From Micavibrio_B sp964633355 (GTDB lineage Bacteria; Pseudomonadota; Alphaproteobacteria; Micavibrionales; Micavibrionaceae), in assembly GCA_964633355.1 (NCBI GenBank), contig CAZWGO010000014.1, forward strand, positions 1 to 51,737: a DNA stretch of 51,737 bases. Direction: 5' to 3'. Each line of letters begins with the position of its first letter. Positions within the stretch are counted from its first letter, which is position 1. Positions 31,959-39,307 of this stretch are shown one piece after another. The notes under the pieces were generated by a model. It worked only from the letters and a program-made list of their open reading frames with translations. It was not told where the DNA came from and ran no database searches. The translations under genes were made by a program, and so were the position numbers.

Positions 31959-33029
31959 TTGAATAAATCAGTCACGATAGCTTTAGACGCCATGGGTGGC
32001 GATTTCGGTCCCGAAGTCGTCGTGCCGGGTGCCGCGCTCGCCCTGAAAGATCGCCCGATGGCGAGCTTTATATTTTTCGGCGACCAGACAAAAATTCAGC
32101 CATGCCTCGATAAATATCCGCAGCTTGCCCGAGTCTCCACAATTTCCCATACGGACAAAGCGGTCTCTGCCGATGAAAAACCTGGTCAGGCTTTAAGGTC
32201 GGGCAGGGATTCCAGTATGCGGCTTGCGATTAATGCCGTGTCCGAAGGCCGCGCCGATTGTATCGTCTCCGGTGGTAACACAGGCGCGCTGATGGCGATG
32301 GCGAAAATGGTTTTGCGTACGCTGCCCGGTATTCACCGTCCGGCGATTGCCAGCGTATTCCCGACGATTAAAGGCCAAACGGTCGTTCTCGATCTTGGGG
32401 CCAATCTCGAATGCGATTCTGAAATTCTCGTGCAATTCGCGGTCCTCGGTTCCGTCTATGCGCGCGTCGTTGAAAATATTCCAAACCCGACGGTCGGGCT
32501 TTTGAATGTCGGTTCCGAAGATATGAAGGGCCACGAAGAAATCCGCGCAGCGCAGGCCGTTCTTCAGCAGGTAAAATTCCCAGGGAAATATTACGGCTTC
32601 GTTGAAGGTAACGATATCACCGCGGGCACTGTCGATGTCGTCGTCACTGACGGCTTTACTGGCAATGTTGCGCTCAAAGTCGCCGAAGGCGTTGGCAAGC
32701 TTGCCAGCTTTATTCTGAAATCATCTTTAAAATCATCGCCGCTCTCTTTCGTCGGCGCGATACTCGCTTCCGGCGCGTTGAAGAAAGTAAAAAACCGCAT
32801 GGACCCGCGTTTGTATAATGGCGGCATGTTTCTGGGCCTGAGCGGAATTTGCGTGAAATCACACGGCAGCATGGACGCGGTAGGTTTTGCCAATGCGATC
32901 AAGGTCGCTGCCGATCTTTCCACCAATGGATTTAACAAGCGCGTGGCGGAAGAAATTCAGCAGGTCATGACGCAAGAATCCTTTATCGCGCCTCCATCAT
33001 CTGTTGGCGAAGTAACGAAAGCCTCGTAA
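31959..33029 (+). CDS. plsX: Phosphate acyltransferase PlsX
   Basis: A 356-residue PlsX, which makes acyl-phosphate from acyl-ACP for phospholipid synthesis. It starts at TTG 31959 (MNKSVTIALDAMGGDFGP), the only start giving the conserved N-terminus. CIVSGGNTGALMAMAKM, VLDLGANLECDSE and VVVTDGFTGNVALKVAEG are diagnostic. fabH starts on the base after its stop, so the two are surely cotranscribed. Confidence 0.95.
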   Translation: MNKSVTIALDAMGGDFGPEVVVPGAALALKDRPMASFIFFGDQTKIQPCLDKYPQLARVSTISHTDKAVSADEKPGQALRSGRDSSMRLAINAVSEGRADCIVSGGNTGALMAMAKMVLRTLPGIHRPAIASVFPTIKGQTVVLDLGANLECDSEILVQFAVLGSVYARVVENIPNPTVGLLNVGSEDMKGHEEIRAAQAVLQQVKFPGKYYGFVEGNDITAGTVDVVVTDGFTGNVALKVAEGVGKLASFILKSSLKSSPLSFVGAILASGALKKVKNRMDPRLYNGGMFLGLSGICVKSHGSMDAVGFANAIKVAADLSTNGFNKRVAEEIQQVMTQESFIAPPSSVGEVTKAS

Positions 33030-34004
33030 ATGATCCGTTCAATTATTGCGGCAACTGGCTCTTATCTGCCGGAGCGCATCGTCACCAATAAAGATTTAGA
33101 AAGCATCGTCGAGACAACCGATGAATGGATCGTCCAGCGCTCCGGTATCCGCGAGCGCCGCGTCGCCGCCGAAGGTCAGGCAACCAGCGATCTCGCTATC
33201 CGCGCAGCGAAACGCGCGCTTGAAGCTTCCGGTCTACAAGCCTCGGATATCGATGCCGTGATTGTTGCGACGACAACGCCGGACCAGACATTTCCATCCG
33301 TTGCCGTGCGCGTACAGACAGGCCTTGGCATGAATACGGGCGGTATCGCCTTTGACGTTCAGGCGGTGTGTACAGGTTTCGTTTACGCTATGGCTGTCGC
33401 TGACAATTTTATCCGTTTGGGCCAAGCCAAGCGCATCATGGTCATAGGCGCCGAGAAAATGTCGGCAATCCTCAACTGGTCCGACCGGACGACCTGTGTT
33501 CTCTTCGGAGACGGAGCAGGGGCGGTTATTCTGGAAGCCTCCGAAGAAAAAGGCGGCAAGGACGATCGCGGCGTTTTATCGACTCACCTTCATGCCAACG
33601 GCACGCTGACCGATATTCTCTACACCGATGGCGGACCTTCGACCACGGGGCAAGCGGGCAAGATCGTCATGCAGGGCAAGGAAGTTTTTAAGAATGCTGT
33701 CAATCTGATGGCCGAAGTTGTTAATGAAACACTTGAACATAATGGGATTTCCGCAGCGGAAATTGACTGGCTCGTTCCGCATCAGGCCAATATCCGGATT
33801 ATTCAATCCACGGCTGAAAAGTTAAACATGGATATCAGCAAAGTCGTTTTAACCGTTGAAAAACATGGAAATACCTCTGCTGCCTCTATTCCATTGGCGT
33901 TGGATGAGGCGGTCCGTGACGGACGCATCAAACGCGGTCAGTTATTACTGATGGAAGCCTTAGGGGGCGGGCTGACTTGGGGCGCGGCTCTGGTTAGATT
34001 CTGA
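33030..34004 (+). CDS. fabH: Beta-ketoacyl-ACP synthase III
   Basis: A 324-residue KAS III that starts fatty acid synthesis by condensing acetyl-CoA with malonyl-ACP. The catalytic triad is present: Cys in DVQAVCTGFVYAM, His in VPHQANIRII and Asn in KHGNTSAASIP. The C-terminus GGGLTWGAALVRF is standard. Its last 45 bases overlap the end of a convergent gene on the minus strand. Confidence 0.96.
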   Translation: MIRSIIAATGSYLPERIVTNKDLESIVETTDEWIVQRSGIRERRVAAEGQATSDLAIRAAKRALEASGLQASDIDAVIVATTTPDQTFPSVAVRVQTGLGMNTGGIAFDVQAVCTGFVYAMAVADNFIRLGQAKRIMVIGAEKMSAILNWSDRTTCVLFGDGAGAVILEASEEKGGKDDRGVLSTHLHANGTLTDILYTDGGPSTTGQAGKIVMQGKEVFKNAVNLMAEVVNETLEHNGISAAEIDWLVPHQANIRIIQSTAEKLNMDISKVVLTVEKHGNTSAASIPLALDEAVRDGRIKRGQLLLMEALGGGLTWGAALVRF

Positions 34005-34364
34005 GAATATTCCCAAGGCCTGCTTAGCAGCTTCGCGTGCTTGTCTCTCCGCTAATGACCGCGCTCTATTTTTTTGCATTTTCTCGTTGAGAGCAAGTTG
34101 TTCAGTAACACAAAGTGCAGAGGAAATTCCCATCAAGGATATACGAACATCTGCAATTTCGCCGGCAGGATGTTGAATTTCACCTTGGGACTTCTCCCAG
34201 GCATGTCTTACAACGCTTATAACCTGTTCCAGCTCTAGCCTCGTGCCTATGCTTACAGTCAGTTCGGTCGCTTCTTCATATAGCTGCTTGAGGCGTCTTT
34301 CCATGCTCGCGCCCGGGTAGCTCTCGGTTATATAGTCATTTACGCTGTTTTGAGTTTCATCCAT
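33960..34364 (-). CDS. MazG-like NTP pyrophosphohydrolase candidate
   Basis: A 134-residue, all-helical protein that shows the MazG-type metal motif: EEATE (Glu30, Glu31, Glu34) followed by EIADV (Glu69 and Asp72). LNEKMQKNRARSLAERQ also resembles the family. If so, it hydrolyses (d)NTPs to monophosphates, a house-cleaning role. The last 15 codons overlap the fabH 3' end, so SNQSRAPSQPAP is constrained by fabH. It is divergent from ihfA and convergent with fabH. Assignment is by motif only. Confidence 0.65.
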   Translation of the reverse strand: MDETQNSVNDYITESYPGASMERRLKQLYEEATELTVSIGTRLELEQVISVVRHAWEKSQGEIQHPAGEIADVRISLMGISSALCVTEQLALNEKMQKNRARSLAERQAREAAKQALGIFSESNQSRAPSQPAP

Positions 34365-34449
34365 AAGGCTGTTTAGTCAATCTTATGGCTAATTGCAAGT
34401 TTATTAGCAAAAGCTGTTAATACTTTGATTTGAATCGCTTTTTCGGTAA

Positions 34450-34478
34450 TTGACGCTCCCCAAATGAATCGCTAGGCT
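34450..34478 (+). promoter_or_regulatory. Predicted ihfA promoter
   Basis: TTGACG (34450-34455), a 17-base spacer and TAGGCT (34473-34478), about 30 bases before the ihfA start. The -35 is good, the -10 weak. Confidence 0.45.
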
Positions 34479-34508
34479 CTTATCATTTCAATTGAACAGG
34501 ATAGGCGT

Positions 34509-34835
34509 ATGAGCACAAAAACCATCACGCGGGCAGATTTAGCGGAGTCGATCTATCAACAGATCGGGCTTTCGCGCAATGAATCGGCGGCCCTAGTCGA
34601 AACCGTACTGGATGAAATCGCCAATGCCTTGATCAAAGGCAGCACGGTTAAAATTTCTTCTTTCGGAAGTTTCTCCCTCCGCCAAAAAGGCGAACGTATC
34701 GGGCGCAACCCGAAAACAGGGATCGAAGTGCCGATTACCCCGCGCAAAGTTCTGGTCTTCCGCGCCTCCCATGTTCTCAAAGACCGTATGAACGGCATCA
34801 CCCCGACAATTTCCGACGAAGACGAGTTTAAATAA
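34509..34835 (+). CDS. ihfA: Integration host factor subunit alpha
   Basis: A 108-residue IHF alpha subunit, a DNA-bending nucleoid protein. ITRADLAESIYQQIGLSRNE forms the N-terminal helices, and VKISSFGSFSLRQKGERIGR with NPKTGIEVPITPRKVLVFRA forms the DNA-binding arm with its intercalating Pro. The stop overlaps the MerR gene start by one base. The pair follows fabH as in many alphaproteobacteria. Confidence 0.95.
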   Translation: MSTKTITRADLAESIYQQIGLSRNESAALVETVLDEIANALIKGSTVKISSFGSFSLRQKGERIGRNPKTGIEVPITPRKVLVFRASHVLKDRMNGITPTISDEDEFK

Positions 34836-35302
34836 TGGCAACAGAAGATAAAAAAGCGCAAAACGCATTCCGTACCATCAGCGAAGTCGCCGACGATTTA
34901 GGCGTCCAGCAGCATGTGCTTCGTTTCTGGGAGACAAAGTTTTCCAGCATCAAGCCGATGAAACGCGGCGGCGGACGCCGTTACTATCGTCCGGAAGATG
35001 TGGCGCTTTTGAAAAAAATCCACCACCTGCTTTATTCTGACGGCTACACCATCAAGGGCGTTCAGAAGCTTCTTAAAGGCGTTTCCAAGAATGCGGTTCT
35101 TGCTGAGCAGAGAAAAGAGCAGTCGGCGCAGGTTCATGGTGTCGCTTCGCAGGTTAAAGTCGAAGCCTCCCAGCCAGCCGCCAATCAGGCTCCGGCAAAG
35201 ATCGTTCTGAACGAAGATCAGAAAGTTGTTCTGCAATCACTTTTAGATGATCTCGTTGAAATGCGTGATCTCTTGAGCGAAGATCAAAAAGACGCGGCCT
35301 GA
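34835..35302 (+). CDS. MerR-family transcriptional regulator
   Basis: A 155-residue MerR-type protein. The winged helix reads FRTISEVADDLGVQQHVLRF then WETKFSSIKPMKRGGGRRYY, typical of the ihfA-linked MerR group. A coiled region and an Ala/Gln/Val-rich linker follow. The C-terminal segment VVLQSLLDDLVEMRDLL may be a dimer helix. No metal-binding Cys are present, so it is not a metal sensor. It is translationally coupled to ihfA. Confidence 0.9.
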   Translation: MATEDKKAQNAFRTISEVADDLGVQQHVLRFWETKFSSIKPMKRGGGRRYYRPEDVALLKKIHHLLYSDGYTIKGVQKLLKGVSKNAVLAEQRKEQSAQVHGVASQVKVEASQPAANQAPAKIVLNEDQKVVLQSLLDDLVEMRDLLSEDQKDAA

Positions 35303-35356
35303 TTTAGCTATTTGCTTTTGGGCGGAACAAATTAACGTAAACCAAGTTTGTAAGCC

Positions 35357-35539
35357 ATGTCAGCTGCCGTCCCATCCAATGTCGCCTATGGTCTATCTCT
35401 CGCCTCCTGCTTTATGGGCGCAGTGATCGGTATCCCTGTCGGCGGTGAACTCATCGGCGGTACATTCGGTCAAGTCGTGGGTGGTGTCGGCGGATTTGTC
35501 GCTGGCGGCATGGCAGCCAATGTCATCATCCCGCGCTGA
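35357..35539 (+). CDS. Small Gly-rich membrane protein, 60 residues
   Basis: A 60-residue hydrophobic protein with two Gly-rich helices (GLSLASCFMGAVIGIPVGGE and GGVGGFVAGGMAANVII), resembling glycine-zipper proteins. No strong ribosome-binding site is seen before the ATG. It lies between the MerR gene and tRNA-Pro. No family recognised. The even, membrane-like composition and normal codons suggest a real gene. Confidence 0.5.
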   Translation: MSAAVPSNVAYGLSLASCFMGAVIGIPVGGELIGGTFGQVVGGVGGFVAGGMAANVIIPR

Positions 35540-35584
35540 TACAAGTCTTGCGCCCTTACAAAAACCTCCCTATAAATCCCACAC

Positions 35585-35661
35585 CGGAATGTAGCGCAGC
35601 CTGGTAGCGCACTTGCCTGGGGGGCAAGGGGTCGCAGGTTCAAATCCTGTCATTCCGACCA
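35585..35661 (+). tRNA. tRNA-Pro (GGG anticodon)
   Basis: A complete 77-nt tRNA including encoded CCA. The acceptor arms CGGAATG (35585-35591) and CATTCCG (35651-35657) pair perfectly. The anticodon stem is CTTGC/GCAAG (35612-35616 with 35624-35628) with loop CTGGGGG, giving anticodon GGG at 35619-35621. The T loop reads GGTTCAAATCC. Confidence 0.97.
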
Positions 35662-35731
35662 TTTTCCCCACACCTTGAAATAATAGTCTTCGAACCTATA
35701 TATCGAGCAACATTTTTTGAAAGGAATTTGA

Positions 35732-36094
35732 ATGCCACTATTAGTGTCTCCGATTGATGGGTCTCCCATGAAACAGATCAACCGTTATGGGATCGAAATT
35801 GATGTCTGTCCGACAACGGGCGGCGTCTGGCTCGATAAAGGAGAGCTGGAAAAGCTGATGGCTTACGTCAAGGACGCCGTCGATGACAGTGATGACGATT
35901 TCGATCGTTTCAAGCAAGCCAAGGCGCAAAACCGTTTGCCCAAAGATTATTATGAAGACGAGCCGCGTCATGCGTTGCCGCCGACTTATGCGAGATCATA
36001 TAAGAAATACGAAGATCATGATTATGATGATTACCACAAATATAAGTACAAAAAGAAAAGCAAGATGAAGTCCATTCTGGACTTATTCGATTAA
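35732..36094 (+). CDS. Degenerate TFIIB-type zinc-ribbon protein
   Basis: A 120-residue protein whose N-terminal 40 residues match the zf-TFIIB family (PF13453): YGIEIDVCPTTGGVWLDKGE. The four expected zinc Cys positions are Ser6, Asp9, Cys26 and Thr29, so only one Cys remains and zinc is unlikely to bind. An acidic helix with DDSDDDFDRF follows. The C-terminus is Tyr/Lys/His/Asp-rich and probably disordered. AAAGGAA precedes the ATG. A terminator follows. Function unknown. Confidence 0.8.
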   Translation: MPLLVSPIDGSPMKQINRYGIEIDVCPTTGGVWLDKGELEKLMAYVKDAVDDSDDDFDRFKQAKAQNRLPKDYYEDEPRHALPPTYARSYKKYEDHDYDDYHKYKYKKKSKMKSILDLFD

Positions 36095-36099
36095 AATAA

Positions 36100-36133
36100 A
36101 AAAGCCGCAGATCATTCTGCGGCTTTTAATTTT
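36100..36133. terminator. Bidirectional intrinsic terminator
   Basis: AAAAGCCGCAG (36100-36110) pairs perfectly with CTGCGGCTTTT (36117-36127), a 6-nt loop, with T-rich or A-rich tracts on both sides. It serves the zinc-ribbon gene and the convergent lipoprotein gene. Confidence 0.9.
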
Positions 36134-36148
36134 TTATGGCTCTAGATA

Positions 36149-36460
36149 TTAGCCGTTTTGGCAAACATAGGCTTTGCCGTTTGTGATGGTCGTATTACCA
36201 TTTTCAATTGCCGGTTCTAAAACGATATGCGTTGCGCCGAGATTATAGCCGGATTTCTTGGCGTTTTTCAGGCGGTGTTCGTTGGCCGTTTCATTAAAGA
36301 AACCGTAGTTTTGCGAGCTGCTGGATATATTGCCGATATATTTACATCCGGCCACAACGTTGGGCGTAACGATCTTTGTTTTGTAATAAGGATCATCGTT
36401 GCTGGCGCAAGATGCAAGAACGAGCGTGGCGAGTGAAGCGGTGATGAGTGCGGCTTTCAT
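36149..36460 (-). CDS. Small lipoprotein (DUF4156-like)
   Basis: A 103-residue lipoprotein with lipobox LVLASC (Cys18). CKYIGNISSSSQNYG, then a helix with NAKKSGYNLGATHIVLE and GKAYVCQ at the end, resembles the DUF4156/RcsF-like fold of small outer-membrane lipoproteins, with Cys pairs for a disulfide. It lies 9 bp downstream of purC in the same direction and may be cotranscribed. Family assignment is tentative. Confidence 0.7.
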   Translation of the reverse strand: MKAALITASLATLVLASCASNDDPYYKTKIVTPNVVAGCKYIGNISSSSQNYGFFNETANEHRLKNAKKSGYNLGATHIVLEPAIENGNTTITNGKAYVCQNG

Positions 36461-36469
36461 ATTTTCCTC

Positions 36470-37420
36470 TTATAGTTTTAAAGATAATTCGGCAGATAGA
36501 TTTTTTTCGATACGTTCTAAAATAGGCGTATCGGAGGCAGAATCAACAAATTCTTCACCGGTTATAAGTTTATATAATTCCGCATATTTACGGCTGAACA
36601 TGTCGTTATCGGTATCGGTGATATCAGGAATAGGCGAGGTGTAGGCGTCTTCCATTCTCTCGACCAGCCATCTGCGGACGAATTCCTTGTCGAGGCCTTC
36701 CGGTTCCTGGCCGCTCTCAAAACGGTCTTTGTAAGTGGCGGCGATCCAATAGCGACTGGAATCCGGCGTATGGATTTCGTCGGCGATGTGAAGAGCGCCG
36801 TTTTCGTCCGTGCCGAATTCGTATTTTGTATCGACGAGGATCAGGCCTTGTTTGGTGGCGATTTCCTGACCGCGGGCGAAGAGGGCGAGGGCGGCTTTTT
36901 CTGTTTGCTCCCAGAGCTCTTTTGTAACGAGGCCGGTTTTTACGATATCTTCTCCCGAGATCGGATCGTCAGTTTTTCCCTTAGTTGTTGGCGTCAGGAT
37001 GGTTTTTTCCAGCTCCTGATTTTTTACCATGTCTTCGGGGAAGCGATGGCCGTACATGTCACGCTCGCCATTTTTATACTTGGTCCAGATCGATGTGCCG
37101 GTTGTGCCTGTCATATAACGGCGCACCACGACTTCGACGGGCAGCATATTGAGTTTTTTGACGATCATCACGTTGGGGTCGGGAATCGAAATAATATGAT
37201 TGGGCAGGATATCTTTTGTTCGATCAAACCAGAACTGGGCGATCCCGTTTAAAATCGCGCCCTTGTGCGGGACGGCGGTAATCGCGCGGTCAAAAGCACT
37301 GAGGCGGTCCGAGGTGACAAAAGCCATTCGCCCGTCGCCTAGGTCAAACGTATCGCGGACTTTGCCTTTATAATGATTGGGTAAACAAGAGGGGATGTCG
37401 GAGAGAATTTTGTCTTTCAT
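36470..37420 (-). CDS. purC: Phosphoribosylaminoimidazole-succinocarboxamide synthase
   Basis: A 316-residue SAICAR synthetase of de novo purine synthesis, of the longer form. YKGKVRDTFDLGDGRMAFVT, DRLSAFDRAI and PVEVVVRRYMTGTTGTSIW match the family. The late block LVDTKYEFGTDENG then DEIHTPDSSRYW is diagnostic. I prefer the ATG at 37420; a GTG at 37435 would start inside a palindromic repeat. The repeat at 37430-37492 therefore lies in the promoter or 5' leader. Confidence 0.94.
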   Translation of the reverse strand: MKDKILSDIPSCLPNHYKGKVRDTFDLGDGRMAFVTSDRLSAFDRAITAVPHKGAILNGIAQFWFDRTKDILPNHIISIPDPNVMIVKKLNMLPVEVVVRRYMTGTTGTSIWTKYKNGERDMYGHRFPEDMVKNQELEKTILTPTTKGKTDDPISGEDIVKTGLVTKELWEQTEKAALALFARGQEIATKQGLILVDTKYEFGTDENGALHIADEIHTPDSSRYWIAATYKDRFESGQEPEGLDKEFVRRWLVERMEDAYTSPIPDITDTDNDMFSRKYAELYKLITGEEFVDSASDTPILERIEKNLSAELSLKL

Positions 37421-37429
37421 AAGGTTTTT

Positions 37430-37492
37430 AACCACAGATGAACACGGATTAACACAGATTATATCCGTGTCTATCTATGTCCATCTGTGGTT
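37430..37492. repeat. Palindromic repeat between purC and rplM
   Basis: A 63-bp imperfect palindrome. The outer arms AACCACAGATG (37430-37440) and CATCTGTGGTT (37482-37492) are perfectly complementary, and inner ACACGGAT/ATCCGTGT arms also pair. A T run follows on the plus strand. Similar ACCACAGATGAACAC-type repeats are scattered in many bacteria. It lies only 10 bases from the purC start. Confidence 0.75.
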
Positions 37493-37545
37493 TTTTAGTA
37501 TTTTACAGGTATAATAATACCATATATAAAAAGTCATTGTTTTTA

Positions 37546-37574
37546 TTGACTTGGGGCGGCGTGTCAGGCATAAC
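37546..37574 (+). promoter_or_regulatory. Predicted rplM-rpsI promoter
   Basis: TTGACT (37546-37551), 17-base G/C-rich spacer, then CATAAC (37569-37574), about 38 bases before the rplM start. A G/C-rich discriminator follows. Confidence 0.5.
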
Positions 37575-37612
37575 ACCGCATCGAATTAACACTAGACAAG
37601 GAACATAAGGCG

Positions 37613-38071
37613 ATGAAAACTTACTCCGCCAAGCCTTCAGAGATTGAGAAAAAATGGTTCGTCGTAGATGCTGAGGGCGTAGTCCTCGGTCGTCTGGCAA
37701 CAGTCATTGCAATGCGTCTCCGCGGCAAGCACAAACCGATCTTCACTCCGCATATGGACACAGGTGATAACATCATCGTGATCAATGCAGAGAAAGTCAA
37801 AATTACAGGTAAAAAAGGCGATCAATCGATCTTCTACTGGCACACAGGTTATGTCGGCGGGATCAAAGAGCGCACACAGAACGAAATCTTGAACGGTCGC
37901 TTCCCGAACCGCGTTCTTGAAAATGCCGTTCGCCGTATGTTGCCTAAGAATACAATGGGTCGCGATATTTTGAAAAACCTGAAAGTATATGCAGGTTCCG
38001 AACATCCTCACGCTTCACAAAATCCAACTGTTTTGGATGTTGCCGGCATGAACGCAAAGAATAAGAGGTAA
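37613..38071 (+). CDS. rplM: 50S ribosomal protein L13
   Basis: A 152-residue L13. It starts MKTYSAKPSEIEKKWFVVDA and contains GVVLGRLATVIAMRLRGKHK and NRVLENAVRRMLPKNTMGRD, all universal. It is an early-assembling large-subunit protein. AAGGAAC lies upstream, and rpsI follows after 5 bp in the conserved L13-S9 operon. Confidence 0.98.
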   Translation: MKTYSAKPSEIEKKWFVVDAEGVVLGRLATVIAMRLRGKHKPIFTPHMDTGDNIIVINAEKVKITGKKGDQSIFYWHTGYVGGIKERTQNEILNGRFPNRVLENAVRRMLPKNTMGRDILKNLKVYAGSEHPHASQNPTVLDVAGMNAKNKR

Positions 38072-38076
38072 TCACC

Positions 38077-38637
38077 ATGGCACCACGTAAACCAAAAACA
38101 GAAGCCCCAGAAACTAAAATCTCGGATCTGAAAGATCTGGCTCAAGCTTCCACAACCTCTGCGACTCCAGCGGCTAAGGCAGCTCCATCCGGCCAGACAA
38201 ACGCGCAAGCGGCTGCCGACGGTACGCCACGTCAGCCAAAGAAAGATGCTCAAGGTCGTTCCTATGCAACAGGTCGTCGTAAAGACGCAACTGCCCGCGT
38301 ATGGATCAAGCCAGGCTCCGGTAAAGTTGTCGTCAACGGCAAAACACAGGAAGCATATTTCGGTCGTCCGACTCACTTGCTCGTTTTGAACCAGCCATTC
38401 TTCATCTCCGGTCAGGTAAACCGTTTCGATGTAATGTGCACGGTCAAAGGCGGCGGTCTGTCAGGCCAAGCCGGTGCGATCCGTCACGGTATCTCCCAAG
38501 CCCTGCAACTTTTCGATCCTGCACTGCGCAGCCCGTTGAAAGCTGCCGGTATGCTGACGCGTGATGCCCGTGCCGTCGAACGTAAAAAAGTCGGTCTCCA
38601 CGGAGCCCGTCGCGCGAAACAATGGGTCAAGCGTTAA
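38077..38637 (+). CDS. rpsI: 30S ribosomal protein S9 with N-terminal extension
   Basis: A 186-residue S9. The conserved core of about 125 residues starts near RSYATGRRKDATARVWIKPG and ends in the P-site tail GARRAKQWVKR. The first 60 residues form an Ala/Lys/Pro-rich extension, as in other alphaproteobacteria but rather long. AGGTAATCACC precedes the ATG. A terminator follows after two small hairpins. Confidence 0.97.
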   Translation: MAPRKPKTEAPETKISDLKDLAQASTTSATPAAKAAPSGQTNAQAAADGTPRQPKKDAQGRSYATGRRKDATARVWIKPGSGKVVVNGKTQEAYFGRPTHLLVLNQPFFISGQVNRFDVMCTVKGGGLSGQAGAIRHGISQALQLFDPALRSPLKAAGMLTRDARAVERKKVGLHGARRAKQWVKR

Positions 38638-38652
38638 TTACAAATTTTGCTT

Positions 38653-38695
38653 CCCCCGTGCAAACGGGGGACTCGAGATCCCCGCTTTCGCGGGG
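38653..38695. repeat. Two adjacent G/C-rich hairpins after rpsI
   Basis: CCCCCG/CGGGGG (38653-38658 with 38665-38670) and CCCCGC/GCGGGG (38680-38685 with 38690-38695, loop TTTC). They look like a small palindromic repeat lodged between rpsI and its terminator and could stabilise the mRNA 3' end. Confidence 0.55.
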
Positions 38696-38714
38696 AAAGC
38701 AGAAAGAGAAAAAA

Positions 38715-38738
38715 GGCTCCAGTTTGGAGCCTTTTTTA
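38715..38738 (+). terminator. Intrinsic terminator of rplM-rpsI
   Basis: GGCTCCA pairs with TGGAGCC across a 3-nt loop (38715-38731), followed by T6. The A run before it makes it usable for the convergent minus-strand gene too. Confidence 0.9.
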
Positions 38739-38745
38739 TTTGGTT

Positions 38746-39224
38746 CTATCTGCCAAAATGGAAATGCTTGAAGGCTTCATGATTGCTGTCGTAAGCATTT
38801 CCGCATTGTTCGAAAGTCCTTGTAACAGTTTTTTGATCAGGCCATTGATGGATGAGAGTGGCCCGCTTGCCATTTATGCCGTCTGTTAATGCGAGTGTAA
38901 TGGAAACACTGTCTTCAATCGTTTGATATATGCCGGGTATTTCTGTCTCATAAACATCGTAGAATGGATCTACAACATCTAGTAATCCATAGTTCTCATT
39001 GGCGTATGAATATCCTTTGTTTGTAACAATCTCGCTAACATTTACGCTCTTGAAGTTTTCACCCTGACGTAGCAAGTCGTGAGCGATATAAGCATCACAG
39101 CTTACATGGAATGGTTTGTCAGGGGAATATCCAGATAGGCTTCAGACAAGGGTGATGTGTTTTCTAACTGGTGTACCTGTAGAAAGCTGATCGTTAAGGA
39201 TTTTTGAGAAATAGCATGGGTCAT
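38746..39224 (-). pseudogene. Orphan gene with disrupted frame, about 159 residues if restored
   Basis: The gene begins at ATG 39224 with AAAGGAGA six bases upstream, reading MTHAISQKSLTISFLQ and on to SEAYLDIP. This frame stops at 39102 after 40 codons. The -1 frame is open from 39141 to the stop at 38746 and reads DKPFHVSCDAYIAHDLL, then a convincing protein ending HEAFKHFHFGR. The join falls at a run of four C (plus-strand G 39122-39125); one more C would restore a single reading frame. This may be a real mutation, an assembly error or programmed frameshifting. No family recognised. Two Cys are present. It lies under a SAM-II-like riboswitch. Confidence 0.65.
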
Positions 39225-39229
39225 TTTTA

Positions 39230-39258
39230 GTCTCCTTTAAGCAATAAGATTGGGAGAC
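39230..39258 (-). promoter_or_regulatory. Stem-loop hiding the ribosome-binding site of the orphan gene
   Basis: On the minus strand GTCTCC (39258-39253) is complementary to GGAGAC (39235-39230). The second arm contains most of the Shine-Dalgarno AAAGGAGA (39238-39231), so pairing would mask it. Confidence 0.5.
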
Positions 39259-39260
39259 AT

Positions 39261-39298
39261 AAAAAATGCAGGCCCCAACCATGGTTATGGGTCTGCAG
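39261..39298 (-). terminator. Attenuator-type terminator in the leader
   Basis: On the minus strand TGCAG/CTGCA outer arms (39297-39293 with 39271-39267), CCC/GGG and AAC/GTT inner pairs form an interrupted hairpin, followed by six T (39266-39261). It lies between the SAM-II-like aptamer and the orphan gene, as expected for riboswitch-controlled termination. Confidence 0.65.
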
Positions 39299-39307
39299 TT
39301 ACGCAGT

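Noticed and set aside
39142..39144. In-frame TGA as a selenocysteine codon joining two ORFs
   Set aside because: The upstream part is riboswitch leader rather than protein, no SECIS-like hairpin was apparent, and a one-base frame break from the start at 39224 explains the data better.
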